Below are positions 1 to 10,700 of a stretch of DNA of 64,000 bases, in pieces. Below the pieces are notes generated by a model. That model had not been told where the DNA came from, searched no databases, and saw nothing but the letters and a program-made list of their open reading frames with translations. Origin of the DNA: Mikania micrantha (taxonomy: Eukaryota > Streptophyta > Magnoliopsida > Asterales > Asteraceae); assembly GCA_009363875.1 (NCBI GenBank), contig CM018687.1, positions 15,996,963 to 16,060,962 on the forward strand. The letters run 5' to 3'. Each line of letters starts with the position of its first letter. Position 1 is the first letter of the stretch. The position numbers and the translations under genes were made by a program.

Positions 1-2707
1 TCAAGACAGGAGCATCACAAAGTTTCTGCTTCAAGGTCTGAAATGCCTCTTCTTGCTTTGGTCCCCACTCGTATGGCCTATTTTTCTGAGTCAAAGCAGT
101 GAGAGGGACAGCAATTCTGGAGAAGTTCGATATGAACCGCCGATAGTAACCGGCAAGTCCAAGGAACGATCGAATTTCCGTCGGTGTCTTCGGTGTACTC
201 CAATTCTTCACAGCATCAATCTTTGCAGGATCCACGTGAACACCGTATTCGTTGACTATGTGTCCCAAGAATTGAACTTCTTTAAGCCAAAATTCACATT
301 TAGAGAATTTGGCATACAGCCGCTCCTCTCTTAGGATCTCCAAAACCAACTTAAGGTGTTTCTCGTGTTCTTCCTTAGTCTTTGAGTAGATCAAAATATC
401 ATCTATGAATACAATTACGAATTTATCCAAGTATGGCCTGCAGACACGGTTCATGAGATCCATGAAAACCGCAGGTGCGTTGGTAAGGCCAAAGGGCATT
501 ACCAGGAATTCATAATGGCCATATCTTGTTCTGAAAGCAGTCTTGGGAATATCATCATCATGTACGCGAAGCTGATGATACCCAGACCTAAGATCGATCT
601 TTGAAAACCATGCCGAGCCTTGAAGCTGATCGAAGAGATCATCGATGCGCGGCAGTGGATATCGATTCTTGATAGTCAACTTGTTCAATTCGCGATAGTC
701 GATGCACATCCGGAATGACCCGTCCTTTTTCTTGACAAATAGGACCGGTGCACCCCATGGCGAATGGCTCGGGCGAATGAATCCTTTGTCAGTCAGCTCT
801 TGTAGCTGGCTCGCCAATTCTTGCAACTCCGAAGGCGCAAGTCTGTAAGGAGCTTTGGCGACTGGGTTCGCACCAGGTACTAAGTCGATTCGAAACTCAA
901 CTTGACGTTCTGGTGGAAGACCCGGTAAATCGTCTGGAAAAACTTCTGGAAAATCTCGTATCACCGGAACATCTTCAATTCTCTTTTCTTTCTCTTTCTT
1001 CTCCACAATGTGTGCTAAGAAGGCTATACATTTCTTCCTAAGGTACTTATGTGCTTTAGTGCAAGACATCAGCTTAAGACCTTGACTAGCAGTTTCTCCA
1101 AATATTCTCAAAGTTTCACCCGAAGGTAAAGGAATACGAATATATTTCTCATGACAAACAATCTCCGCTCTGTGGGTGGCTAACCAGTCCATGCCTATGA
1201 TAACATCAAAGCTACCAAGATGCATAGGTATGAGATCAATTGGGAAAACGTGATCATTTAAGTTCACCGTACATCCAACGATAATAGTGTCAATATCAAT
1301 AGTGTTTCCGTCAGCCACCTCCACATTGAACGGTTTATCTAAGTATGTACGTGTTCTACCAAGCAAGCATTCAAAATCATATGAAACGAAACTCCTATCG
1401 GCACCAGAATCAAATAAGACAGATGCATAAGAGTTGTTGATCAGAAATGTACCGTTGACCACATCCTGGTTGGCTTGAGCAGCTGGAGCATTCAGTTGAA
1501 AAGCCCGACCTCTTGCCACCCTCTGATTATTTCCAGTCAACTTTGGGCACTGATTTCTGAAGTGACCCACTTCACCACATTCATAACAGGCTCTTGCCTG
1601 TGCTTGAGGTACCTGGCGAATGGGTACAGCAGGAATAGGTTGTGTTTGAGGAGCTGGTAGTGCAAGCGGTGCTTGTTGCATCCTTTGTGCTTGCGGTGCA
1701 CTCCGACAAACGTTTGCATAGTGCCCGAACTTGCCACAGTTGTTGCAAACGCGACACGGCAAGTTAGGGGCATGATGATATCTGCAAGTGTTACATTGGG
1801 GAGTGTTCCCAGTGTAACTTCTTGCAGCAGAATTGTTTGATGATTGCTGCGCAAACTTCGCAGCAGGTACAGTTACCATGAAATTCCTATTCTTTCTCTT
1901 CTTGTTGCTGCTTTTGGACGAGCTAGCAGCTTCAGACTTGACTTCAGTTTTGACTTCCTTTGCAGCAGTCTTGGTGTCAGTCTTCTTATATCCCTTTCGA
2001 GTAAGAGTTCCATTCTTCACGTGATTGTCAGTGAGAGTTGCAGATAACCGGATTGCAGCCTCAAGTGTTTTGGGATTGCTCCCATAGACTGTATCCTGAA
2101 TCTGCACCGGCAGCCCGCCGATATACTTCTCAATCGCCCTTTCCAAGGGTGTCACCAAGTGAGGTACCAGCAAGCTATACTCATGGAACTGAGTATTGTA
2201 GATGACATTCTCTCCGCTATCCTGCTTGAGTTCCCAGAACTCAGTCTCCAGTTTCCTCATCTCGCTTCTAGGACAGAATTCAGTGGTCATCAGAGTCTTG
2301 ACCTCTGTCCATGTCAGTGCTAAGGCAGCATCCACTCCCCTAGTTCGCTTTTCCCCATTCCACCAAGTCAGTGCTCTCTTTTGGAAAACACTGGTGGCAT
2401 AGCGAACTTTTAGATTCTCAGGGCATTCGCTGTTGATGAAGGTGTTCTCCATACTCTCAAACCACTGCAGCAGACCAGTGGCTGATTCAGCACCCGTAAA
2501 TTTCAGAGGATTACAGGAATTGAAGTGTTTGAATGTGCAAGTTGTCTGGTTTGCACCACCTCGGTTCTGGTTGATGTTTTGGTTGGCCTGAGTCAACTGG
2601 TTCACCAATCCAGTGATGAGGTTAGCTAACTCTTGCATGCCAGGGTTGGCATTACCGTTAGCATCCTCAGCGTTCGTATCATCTCCGTTGTGGCGGCGAG
2701 GTGGCAT
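1..2707 (-). CDS. gag-pol: Gag-Pol polyprotein, chromovirus-type gypsy element (partial, N-terminal ~902 codons)
   Basis: The frame starts at the ATG complementary to 2705-2707 and reads leftward without a stop to the window edge. It is the same protein as 7783-12342 up to about residue 902. It therefore contains the Gag domain, two CCHC zinc knuckles (complement of about 1545-1745), the aspartic protease motif DSGAD (complement near 1410) and the reverse transcriptase core FIDD (complement near 400). RNase H, integrase and chromodomain lie beyond the window. The other-frame ORFs on both strands have identical lengths to those over the second copy, which supports near-perfect identity. Whether the rest of this copy is intact cannot be seen. 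Confidence 0.92.
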   Translation of the reverse strand, partial: MPPRRHNGDDTNAEDANGNANPGMQELANLITGLVNQLTQANQNINQNRGGANQTTCTFKHFNSCNPLKFTGAESATGLLQWFESMENTFINSECPENLKVRYATSVFQKRALTWWNGEKRTRGVDAALALTWTEVKTLMTTEFCPRSEMRKLETEFWELKQDSGENVIYNTQFHEYSLLVPHLVTPLERAIEKYIGGLPVQIQDTVYGSNPKTLEAAIRLSATLTDNHVKNGTLTRKGYKKTDTKTAAKEVKTEVKSEAASSSKSSNKKRKNRNFMVTVPAAKFAQQSSNNSAARSYTGNTPQCNTCRYHHAPNLPCRVCNNCGKFGHYANVCRSAPQAQRMQQAPLALPAPQTQPIPAVPIRQVPQAQARACYECGEVGHFRNQCPKLTGNNQRVARGRAFQLNAPAAQANQDVVNGTFLINNSYASVLFDSGADRSFVSYDFECLLGRTRTYLDKPFNVEVADGNTIDIDTIIVGCTVNLNDHVFPIDLIPMHLGSFDVIIGMDWLATHRAEIVCHEKYIRIPLPSGETLRIFGETASQGLKLMSCTKAHKYLRKKCIAFLAHIVEKKEKEKRIEDVPVIRDFPEVFPDDLPGLPPERQVEFRIDLVPGANPVAKAPYRLAPSELQELASQLQELTDKGFIRPSHSPWGAPVLFVKKKDGSFRMCIDYRELNKLTIKNRYPLPRIDDLFDQLQGSAWFSKIDLRSGYHQLRVHDDDIPKTAFRTRYGHYEFLVMPFGLTNAPAVFMDLMNRVCRPYLDKFVIVFIDDILIYSKTKEEHEKHLKLVLEILREERLYAKFSKCEFWLKEVQFLGHIVNEYGVHVDPAKIDAVKNWSTPKTPTEIRSFLGLAGYYRRFISNFSRIAVPLTALTQKNRPYEWGPKQEEAFQTLKQKLCDAPVL

Positions 2708-2979
2708 GTTTCTGAAGGAAATAGAAACATGTTACTACCGTTTACAACGTAATTTATACAAACAATGATCAATTGAGTTTATTTTAAACAGTTAGGATTA
2801 CATATAGGAACTATATTTATTTCCTATCTGTTATTTAAACTCATAATGTCTATAAATTTGCCTATTATTATTCTAAGTGTCCGAGTTGGTCATAACTAGT
2901 GTTAGCTAACTATTTCCTAGATCCTATACATTCTTCACTCTATACTAACACTGACAACCTCCCAATGCAATGCAACAAG

Positions 2980-3066
2980 CTTATATATAGGGCATATGCA
3001 GAGGTAGATCGCAATCTCCCCTACACCGTCCCACCACCGTTCCATTGCACCACGATTATGCCCTTG
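2980..3066 (-). promoter_or_regulatory. TATA plus hairpin module A in the leader of the left unit
   Basis: On the sense (minus) strand this reads as a hairpin followed by GCCCTATATATAAGC, a good plant TATA-box match. The inner stem is AGAT/ATCT around the loop CGCA (3006-3017, plus strand), which is UGCG in the RNA. An outer 8-bp arm AGGGCATA pairs with TATGCCCT near 3057-3064. It lies about 270 bp upstream of the gag ATG. It is one of three leader copies; a fourth lies in the LTR. Promoter activity is inferred. Confidence 0.6.
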
Positions 3067-3719
3067 TTAGTGTGTAGAGTGTGTCATGTATTTCACCATA
3101 ATCTCACTTCACAAACCTTATCCTAAATAGGATAATTTTGAGTGAAGTGATCACTAGTGTCCTTGAACAATTAGGTTTGCCTAATGTCTAAGTTCACCTG
3201 ACATGTAGGCTTGCCTATTTCTAAGTTCACCTAATGTCTAAGTTCACCTGACATTAAGTTTCCCCCCAATTGTATAAGTTCACTAAAATTCATATCTATC
3301 CCAATTTAGATAATCATCATTAAGGGTCCATATCATCACAAAGTGCTCGTATTGTCACTAAGTGTTCATATCCTCCCTATAGTTTATTCTTGTCAAGTGT
3401 CCATACTACCACTAAGTGTTAGTATTATCACTGTGCGTTTATATTATCATCAAGTGTCTATATCATCCCCCAAGTCCATATTCCATCACTAATCGCTCAT
3501 ATCGTTTATTAATCCTATGCACCCTACGTGTCCAATCAGTGTGTTTCATAAGTGAATTTATAAGTATTTATCAAGTGTGATCATTCAAGAGTCAATCCCA
3601 ATCAATCCATCAAACATATCATCAACAGTCCACAATCATATCCTCTCAACCATTCCTAGTAAAGTCTTAATAATATCCTAAGTTCCTGACACTGACAGAC
3701 CCCCGATATACTTCAAATG

Positions 3720-3812
3720 GTATATGTATAGGGCATATGCAAGAGTAGGTCGCAACCTCCCTTACACCGTCCCACCACCTTTGTAGTATACCACGAGTGT
3801 GTCCTTGTCTGG
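3720..3812 (-). promoter_or_regulatory. TATA plus hairpin module B in the leader of the left unit
   Basis: Second copy of the module. The inner stem is AGGT/ACCT around CGCA (3747-3758), so one base pair differs from module A in a compensated way. The sense-strand TATA equivalent is CCCTATACATATACC. The downstream block with ACACCGTCCCACC is conserved with the other copies. Confidence 0.58.
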
Positions 3813-3949
3813 TGATCAATAGATCTAACAGATAATTCCTAAAGCAATTAAATTCCTAAGCAATTAATTTTCCTTAAACAAATAATTTCCCAAACGGGTA
3901 GTTCCCACATTCTTCAATACTGACATCCACCTAATGTACCGTAAATGGT

Positions 3950-4042
3950 ATATATATAGGGCATATGATAAGGGTCGGTCGCAACCGCCCAAACCACCGT
4001 CCCACCACCTTTACGATACACCACGTGTATGTCCTTATCGAA
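3950..4042 (-). promoter_or_regulatory. TATA plus hairpin module C in the leader of the left unit
   Basis: Third copy. The inner stem is CGGT/ACCG around CGCA (3976-3987), again compensated relative to modules A and B. An outer stem GATAAGG (3967-3973) pairs with CCTTATC near 4034-4040. The sense strand carries CCCTATATATATACC. It lies about 200 bp from the primer-binding site. Confidence 0.58.
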
Positions 4043-4239
4043 TCATTAGGGCACAAGTAGAACAAGTAAGCAGTATTTATAATTCAGATGTATAACAGGA
4101 GTTCAGTTAACATGTAGTAAACACATAAGCATGAAATCCTGAATATACTAACTAGTGTATGAAATTAATTCATACTAGGGTATCCTACGGTTATAGACTA
4201 GGTCAACCATTTCTAGTAACCTAATTCCCTATAACCCAG

Positions 4240-4251
4240 GCTCTGATACCA
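4240..4251 (-). promoter_or_regulatory. Primer-binding site (tRNA-iMet type)
   Basis: The minus strand reads TGGTATCAGAGC, the usual plant initiator-Met tRNA primer site, three bases inside the LTR edge at 4255. It would prime minus-strand DNA synthesis for the left unit. Confidence 0.95.
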
Positions 4252-5914
4252 ATCTGTAACACCCCGACCGACGGCGGAATCATCGGGATGCCACGAGGGA
4301 TGTGTAGATTGTTCAAAAGCTCATGGGCATCTAAAATCATATCATCATATATCATTTAATCAACCCCAATAATTACACAAAAATCATGTTCATCATGAAA
4401 CAATTACATCAAATACACAAAAGATTTAGTTAAACTAACTAAACTCTAATCGCCAGAAATTTAGTTAATTAACTAAGTCCAAGAATCCTATATGATGATG
4501 ATGTCCAAAATAGAAGAGATCATCCTCTTCATCCTACTTGTCTCCATCACCTGAAACATGTAAGAAAATCAAGTGTCAACTACAAAAGTAGTTGGTGAGT
4601 AATCATAAGTTTTTATATTTGAAAATGTTTTAGTAAAATGCGTTTGAAAATTTATGCTTAAAATGGTTTTATAAAATGCTTTGTTTAAAACGGGTATAAA
4701 ACTTATGATCTTTTTGAGAAAATCCATATGAATACCTGTATGAGATAATCCAACACACATCCATCAATTCAACAGCCAAACACATACACAACCACATAGC
4801 CACATAACCAAATCAATCATAGCCAATCACAAATAATCATAATCAAATATAAGTAATCAATCCACAACAAATCAACCAAACTCAATCAATCATATTCTCA
4901 ATCAATGTTCGTGACTATACATGATTCCTTATGTATTTAACATACTTCAGATACATGAATCATGGAGTGGTCGCTAACCACGTGACAATACATGAAGCCA
5001 AAGCAGATAACCGAAGTCAAAGGCAATGCTTCACAGATGTGGAAACCATCCACGTGACAATACACGATGTCAAAGCAATTAACCGAAGTTAAGAGCTATG
5101 ATTCTCGGGATTTGTGACAATACTTGTAATCTTTGTTATTGACCTAGGTCAGTAACAATGTTTACATGGATATAAAATAATAAGAGATAATCCCATAATA
5201 ATGATAATTTCAAATGTGAATATCATATTGATAAACAGGTATTAACCTTGTGTTATCAAAATAATATTTAATTTGGTATACATGTTTCACCTCCGGGTTT
5301 TAAAACCAAAAACAGTTTAAAGAAAGGGAGGTTATGAGAACTCACCTGAAGTCCTTAGAATCAGTGTCCTCGTATTATGCGCGCTCGCGTAGATAAACTC
5401 GAGATTAACTCAATTATCTGAAATTAAATTTATGTCCGTACTCATGAGTATACTTGTTTCATTTCGATTGGTTATTCACGAGGGTTTCTCTTTTAATTAA
5501 ATCATTAACGTTTTCTCAACTTAGCTTACTCAACCTTAGTTAAGATAACTTCTAAATCTTTTATAAGTGTATATCATCAATTCATAGTTTAGTCTTATTA
5601 GTTCCTAACTATGTTATCATGATCCACTCGTTATGATTTTATAGGTACCCATTTGCATGCATGATTGATTAGGTGTCCTCACATAATCCCATTAATAAAA
5701 TTTAGATTTAGACTTAAGAAAGCCTACTTGGATTAGTTCTTATAAGTGTTCATCCATCATTTCTCATAAATGAAGCTTTCCTTGATTTAGAATAACGTGA
5801 CAATTATAATAGTTCATGCATGCATGGTTATACATATATATATATATATGTATGTATACCTACTTAATTTTTATTCCCCCTCCGTTGATCTTTAATCCAT
5901 TATTAAGCGACTTC

Positions 5915-6345
5915 GGGTTCTTGTCACCCTAGGACCAGCGAACCCTTTGGGGTTATGGCCTAGGGTTCGTCTCTTACTATGTGGGGTTCGTTATCCATAG
6001 TTCGGCCCTAGTTACATGCTAAGGTTCGGGAGCCATGGTTCGTGAGAAACTAGGAAAGTTCGGCTCCTATCAACACTTCGGCTGGCCAAGATTCGGCCAG
6101 CTTTGGTTCGCCTGTGGTCATGAAGGTTCGTCCCTTGGTTGAGAAGGGTTCGCTGATAGGAAGGAGGGTTCGCTGGAGGATGCATGGGTTCGTCAAGATC
6201 CGAGGGTTCGGCCAAAGGGAGCAGGGTTCGTCTAGAGAGGAGCAGGGTTCGCAGGTCTAGGGTTCGGCCTACACCAGAAGGGTTCGGCCAGGAGCTGTTT
6301 CAGCCGCCCCTGGGTTCGCCCAAAGCTGCTCCCCACGCGAACCAT
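5915..6345 (+). repeat. GGTTCG motif island inside the LTR
   Basis: I count about 15 exact GGTTCG hexamers in roughly 400 bases, plus near matches such as AGTTCGG and GATTCGG, nearly all on the plus strand (CGAACC in the sense direction). Spacing is irregular at about 15-40 bases, so this is not a simple tandem repeat. It is repeated at 15567-15997. Incidental ORFs here reflect the absence of stops in GC-rich repeats and are not genes. Confidence 0.8.
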
Positions 6346-7349
6346 CATTCATCATCATCATCATCCCGTACCTGTACCCGGTGTATACCCCACGATCCCT
6401 ACTACTTTTGTGTTAATCGTTTAAAGGTTTAGCAAAGTTTTAAATCAATTATGACCACAATACATTCTAAAATCGTGATTAACAACAAACCGAGAATAAA
6501 AGCATAGATCTACCTCGAATCAGTTGCAAATCGTTGGATTTCTTCGTATAGTCTTGTTCCCCTCGATCACCCGAACGCGTAGGCTCCGAGATCTCGAAGA
6601 TCCGTCAAGAAACGAACTCGTAATCGTAGAGAGAAGATTATGTGTGTGTTTTTTTTTTTTTTTTTGGTGAAAATAGAGAGAGAGAGTGTGTAGAGATAAT
6701 GAGAGAAAAGGAAGAGAAGTCTTCCTTTTATCGCGTGTAGTACCCCACTGCCCGATCTCGTTTTTATCGCGATATAAAAAAATAAAATGCTCGGTTTTCT
6801 AACGTAACATATTTAAACGTAAAGTATTTAAACCCTTAAGTTTCGTTACGCTAATTATTTCAATAAAATGATTTAGTCTATTTCGTAAAACGATTCCGAT
6901 TTATTTACAGTAAAATATTTATTTAAATAAAGGTTTTATTAAATTTGTCTTAGGTTGTGATTTCTAATAAACGTTTTGAGATTTTATTTACCAATTTAAT
7001 ATCGTGAGATATTATTTAATTATCTCGTCGAAACACGTTACTCGCGTATGTATTCGTAAAGATCGTCACCTTTGCGAATCCAACGCTCGTATCGTATTTC
7101 GATTCGAATTCCTATTTATGAGATATCGTTTCAGTATATTATTCTTAATAATTATATTCGTGTGAATCGTCACCCACGTGAATACATTATTAAGTTAATA
7201 TTTCTGAATTAATATTCTCGTTTAAATGATATCCGTAACCTCACTTCGCGTAATTAATTCCCATTATTTAATAGCTTTAATATTATCATTTCCCAAACCA
7301 AAACCCACTAAACCAAGTCACTGACACATCCATGATAGACCGAAATATG

Positions 7350-7440
7350 CATATGTATAGGGCATATGCAGAGGTAGATCGCAACCTCCCCTACACCGTC
7401 CCACCGCTATTTCGATAAACCATGACCATGTGTCCTTGAC
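7350..7440 (-). promoter_or_regulatory. TATA plus hairpin module D in the LTR
   Basis: Fourth copy of the leader module, about 310-400 bp inside the sense-strand 5' end of the LTR, where a promoter is expected. The sense strand reads GCCCTATACATATGC. The inner AGAT/ACCT stem has one A-C mismatch, but a longer alternative GAGGT/ACCTC stem is available. The block ACACCGTCCCACC is conserved. Confidence 0.55.
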
Positions 7441-7748
7441 TACGTTTAGCAACCAGACCATAACAAACTCCCAGTTCCATCCCAAAACCGTTCTCAAACC
7501 AATAATCCATCATTATCAGTGATAACACTGCGATAAACTCTATGGGTCTGTTCAGTTAAATTTCAACTAAACTTCCCAAGGTTTACGCGTATAATATATT
7601 ATAAAATCATGCATACCAGTAACAGTGACAATATCAGCAAAGTCAAACAATAATATTATAATCAATAATATTCATAAATCTCCGGTCGTACAGTACAATC
7701 GTACGGATGTACGGATGTACGGACAACCGAAAGTACAGTGATGTTACA

Positions 7749-7765
7749 GTCTCCCCTAGTTAAAG
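7749..7765 (-). promoter_or_regulatory. Polypurine tract of the complete gypsy unit
   Basis: The minus strand reads TTAACTAGGGGAGAC immediately before the LTR start TGTAACATC. Its position and purine richness fit the plus-strand primer for reverse transcription. The upstream text GGGACGAAAT just after the polyprotein is common in this group. Confidence 0.85.
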
Positions 7766-7782
7766 GAATTTCGTCCCGAAAT

Positions 7783-10700
7783 TCAACTTGGAGTGACCGT
7801 AGTAAATAAATGTGGGTACTTAAGCTTCATCTGATCTTCCCGCTCCCATGTGAATTCTGGACCCCGCTTCGATTCCCAACGTACTTTGACAATTGGAATT
7901 CTACTGCGTTTGAGTTGTTTAATCTCCCGATCCATTATCTCCACTGGTTTTTCAACAAAGTGCATGGTATCATCGATGCGGATGTCATCGAGTGGTACCT
8001 GAAGATCCTGATCAGCTAAGCACTTTCTTAGATTGGACACGTGAAACGTCGGGTGCACATTACTAAGTTCTGTAGGAAGTTCCAATTTGTAGGCAACCTT
8101 CCCAATCCGTTCAAGGATCTTAAAAGGGCCAACATAACGTGGAGCAAGCTTCCCCTTCTTTCCAAATCGAACAACGCCCTTCCAAGGCGATACTTTAAGT
8201 AATACCATATCTCCCACTTCAAACTCTATAGGTTTTCTTCGTTTATCCGCGTAGCTTTTCTGTCGACTGCGAGCAGCTAACAGATTGTCGCGGATCTGGC
8301 GAATCTTGTCAGTCGTTTCCTGAATAATCTCGGGACCAGTGATCTGCGAATCGCCGACCTCAGTCCAACAAATAGGTGACCGACATTTCCTGCCATAAAG
8401 AGCTTCGAACGGCGCCATACCAATGCTCGCGTGATAACTATTGTTATACGAGAACTCAACCAATGGTAGATGGCTATCCCAGTTGCCACCGAAGTCGATG
8501 ACACAAGCTCTCAACATGTCTTCCAATGTCTGAATCGTTCGCTCCGTTTGACCATCCGTTTGAGGATGATATGCGGTGCTAAGATCCAATCTTGTTCCAA
8601 AGGCTTCATGAAGTGATTCCCAAAATCGTGCCGTGAAACGAGCATCACGGTCCGATATTATGCTTAAGGGAATACCATGTCGGCTAACGATCTCATCAAT
8701 GTAAATACGAGCCAACTTCCGCACAGGGTAAGTTTCGCGTATCGGTAAGAAATGAGCCGACTTAGTCAATCTATCAACAATAACCCATATACTATCTTTA
8801 CCGTTCCCGGTACGTGGAAGTTTAGTAATGAAATCCATAGAGATATTCTCCCACTTCCACATCGGTATTTCAGGTTGTATTAACAATCCAGAAGGTCGCT
8901 GGTGTTCCGCCTTGACCTTTGCACAGTTAAGGCACTTAGACACATACTCGGCAATATCCTTCTTCATTCCAGGCCACCAGTACAAGCCCCTAAGGTCTTG
9001 ATACATCTTATCAGCACCTGGATGGATTGAATAACGAGACTTATGAGCTTCATCCATAATCAGCATCCTAAGATCACCCCTGTTAGGTATCCACAACCGA
9101 TTCAAGTAATACATCAAACCGTCATCCTTAGTTTCCAATAAGATTTCAGCCCCGCAAGACATCTCATTTTTCAAGTTATCTTGAGCTAATGAGTGTTGTT
9201 GGGCTGTAAGAACATCATTACGGAGATTAGTGTGCACTCGGACACTATGAATCTGAACTTGACTTTTGCGACTAAGCGCATCTGCTACTACATTCGCTTT
9301 ACCAGGATGGTAGCGAATTTCGCAGTCATAATCATTCAACAGTTCAACCCATCTCCGTTGTCTCATATTGAGTTCTTTCTGATTGAGAATATGTTGCAAG
9401 CTTTTATGATCAGTGAACACTACACACTTAGTGCCGTAAAGATAGTGTCTCCATATCTTCAAGGCAAACACGACTGCACCAAGTTCCAAGTCGTGTGTGG
9501 TGTAGTTCTTTTCGTGAATCTTCAATTGTCTTGATGCATAAGCCACAACCTTTCCCCGTTGCATGAGAACACAACCGAGACCTAAGTTGGATGCATCACA
9601 GTAAACCACAAAATCATCATTTCCATCAGGCAATGTCAAGACAGGAGCATCACAAAGTTTCTGCTTCAAGGTCTGAAATGCCTCTTCTTGCTTTGGTCCC
9701 CACTCGTATGGCCTATTTTTCTGAGTCAAAGCAGTGAGAGGGACAGCAATTCTGGAGAAGTTCGATATGAACCGCCGATAGTAACCGGCAAGTCCAAGGA
9801 ACGATCGAATTTCCGTCGGTGTCTTCGGTGTACTCCAATTCTTCACAGCATCAATCTTTGCAGGATCCACGTGAACACCGTATTCGTTGACTATGTGTCC
9901 CAAGAATTGAACTTCTTTAAGCCAAAATTCACATTTAGAGAATTTGGCATACAGCCGCTCCTCTCTTAGGATCTCCAAAACCAACTTAAGGTGTTTCTCG
10001 TGTTCTTCCTTAGTCTTTGAGTAGATCAAAATATCATCTATGAATACAATTACGAATTTATCCAAGTATGGCCTGCAGACACGGTTCATGAGATCCATGA
10101 AAACCGCAGGTGCGTTGGTAAGGCCAAAGGGCATTACCAGGAATTCATAATGGCCATATCTTGTTCTGAAAGCAGTCTTGGGAATATCATCATCATGTAC
10201 GCGAAGCTGATGATACCCAGACCTAAGATCGATCTTTGAAAACCATGCCGAGCCTTGAAGCTGATCGAAGAGATCATCGATGCGCGGCAGTGGATATCGA
10301 TTCTTGATAGTCAACTTGTTCAATTCGCGATAGTCGATGCACATCCGGAATGACCCGTCCTTTTTCTTGACAAATAGGACCGGTGCACCCCATGGCGAAT
10401 GGCTCGGGCGAATGAATCCTTTGTCAGTCAGCTCTTGTAGCTGGCTCGCCAATTCTTGCAACTCCGAAGGCGCAAGTCTGTAAGGAGCTTTGGCGACTGG
10501 GTTCGCACCAGGTACTAAGTCGATTCGAAACTCAACTTGACGTTCTGGTGGAAGACCCGGTAAATCGTCTGGAAAAACTTCTGGAAAATCTCGTATCACC
10601 GGAACATCTTCAATTCTCTTTTCTTTCTCTTTCTTCTCCACAATGTGTGCTAAGAAGGCTATACATTTCTTCCTAAGGTACTTATGTGCTTTAGTGCAAG

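Larger units (their letters stand above)
1..4254 (-). mobile_element. Partial second unit of tandem Ty3/gypsy element (internal region, cut by window edge)
   Basis: This stretch repeats 9636-13888 almost base for base, with an offset of 9635 falling to 9634 after a one-base C-run difference near 3264. It holds the 5' leader, gag, protease and part of reverse transcriptase on the minus strand and stops at the window edge. It shares the LTR at 4255-7748 with the complete unit to its right, so the two units form an LTR-internal-LTR-internal array. Besides the C-run I noticed one substitution in the leader (CCACGTG near 4022 against CCATGTG near 13656). Confidence 0.93.
4255..7748 (-). repeat. 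LTR (3494 bp) shared by the two tandem units
   Basis: It begins TGTAACACC and ends GTTACA, so TGTAACA/TGTTACA are the inverted ends. It is 3' LTR for the unit to its right (polypurine tract at 7749-7765) and 5' LTR for the left unit (primer site at 4240-4251). Against the LTR at 13889-17397 I saw about six substitutions, a 4-bp indel near 5522, a (TA)n length change near 5835 and a T-run change near 6650. Very long LTRs with a short internal region fit the Tekay/Del group. It contains the GGTTCG island and TATA/hairpin module D. Confidence 0.95.

Noticed and set aside
6012..6432. ORFs over the GGTTCG island (also at 15664-16084)
   Set aside because: GC-rich motif repeats happen to lack stops. 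There is no conserved protein and the region is LTR.
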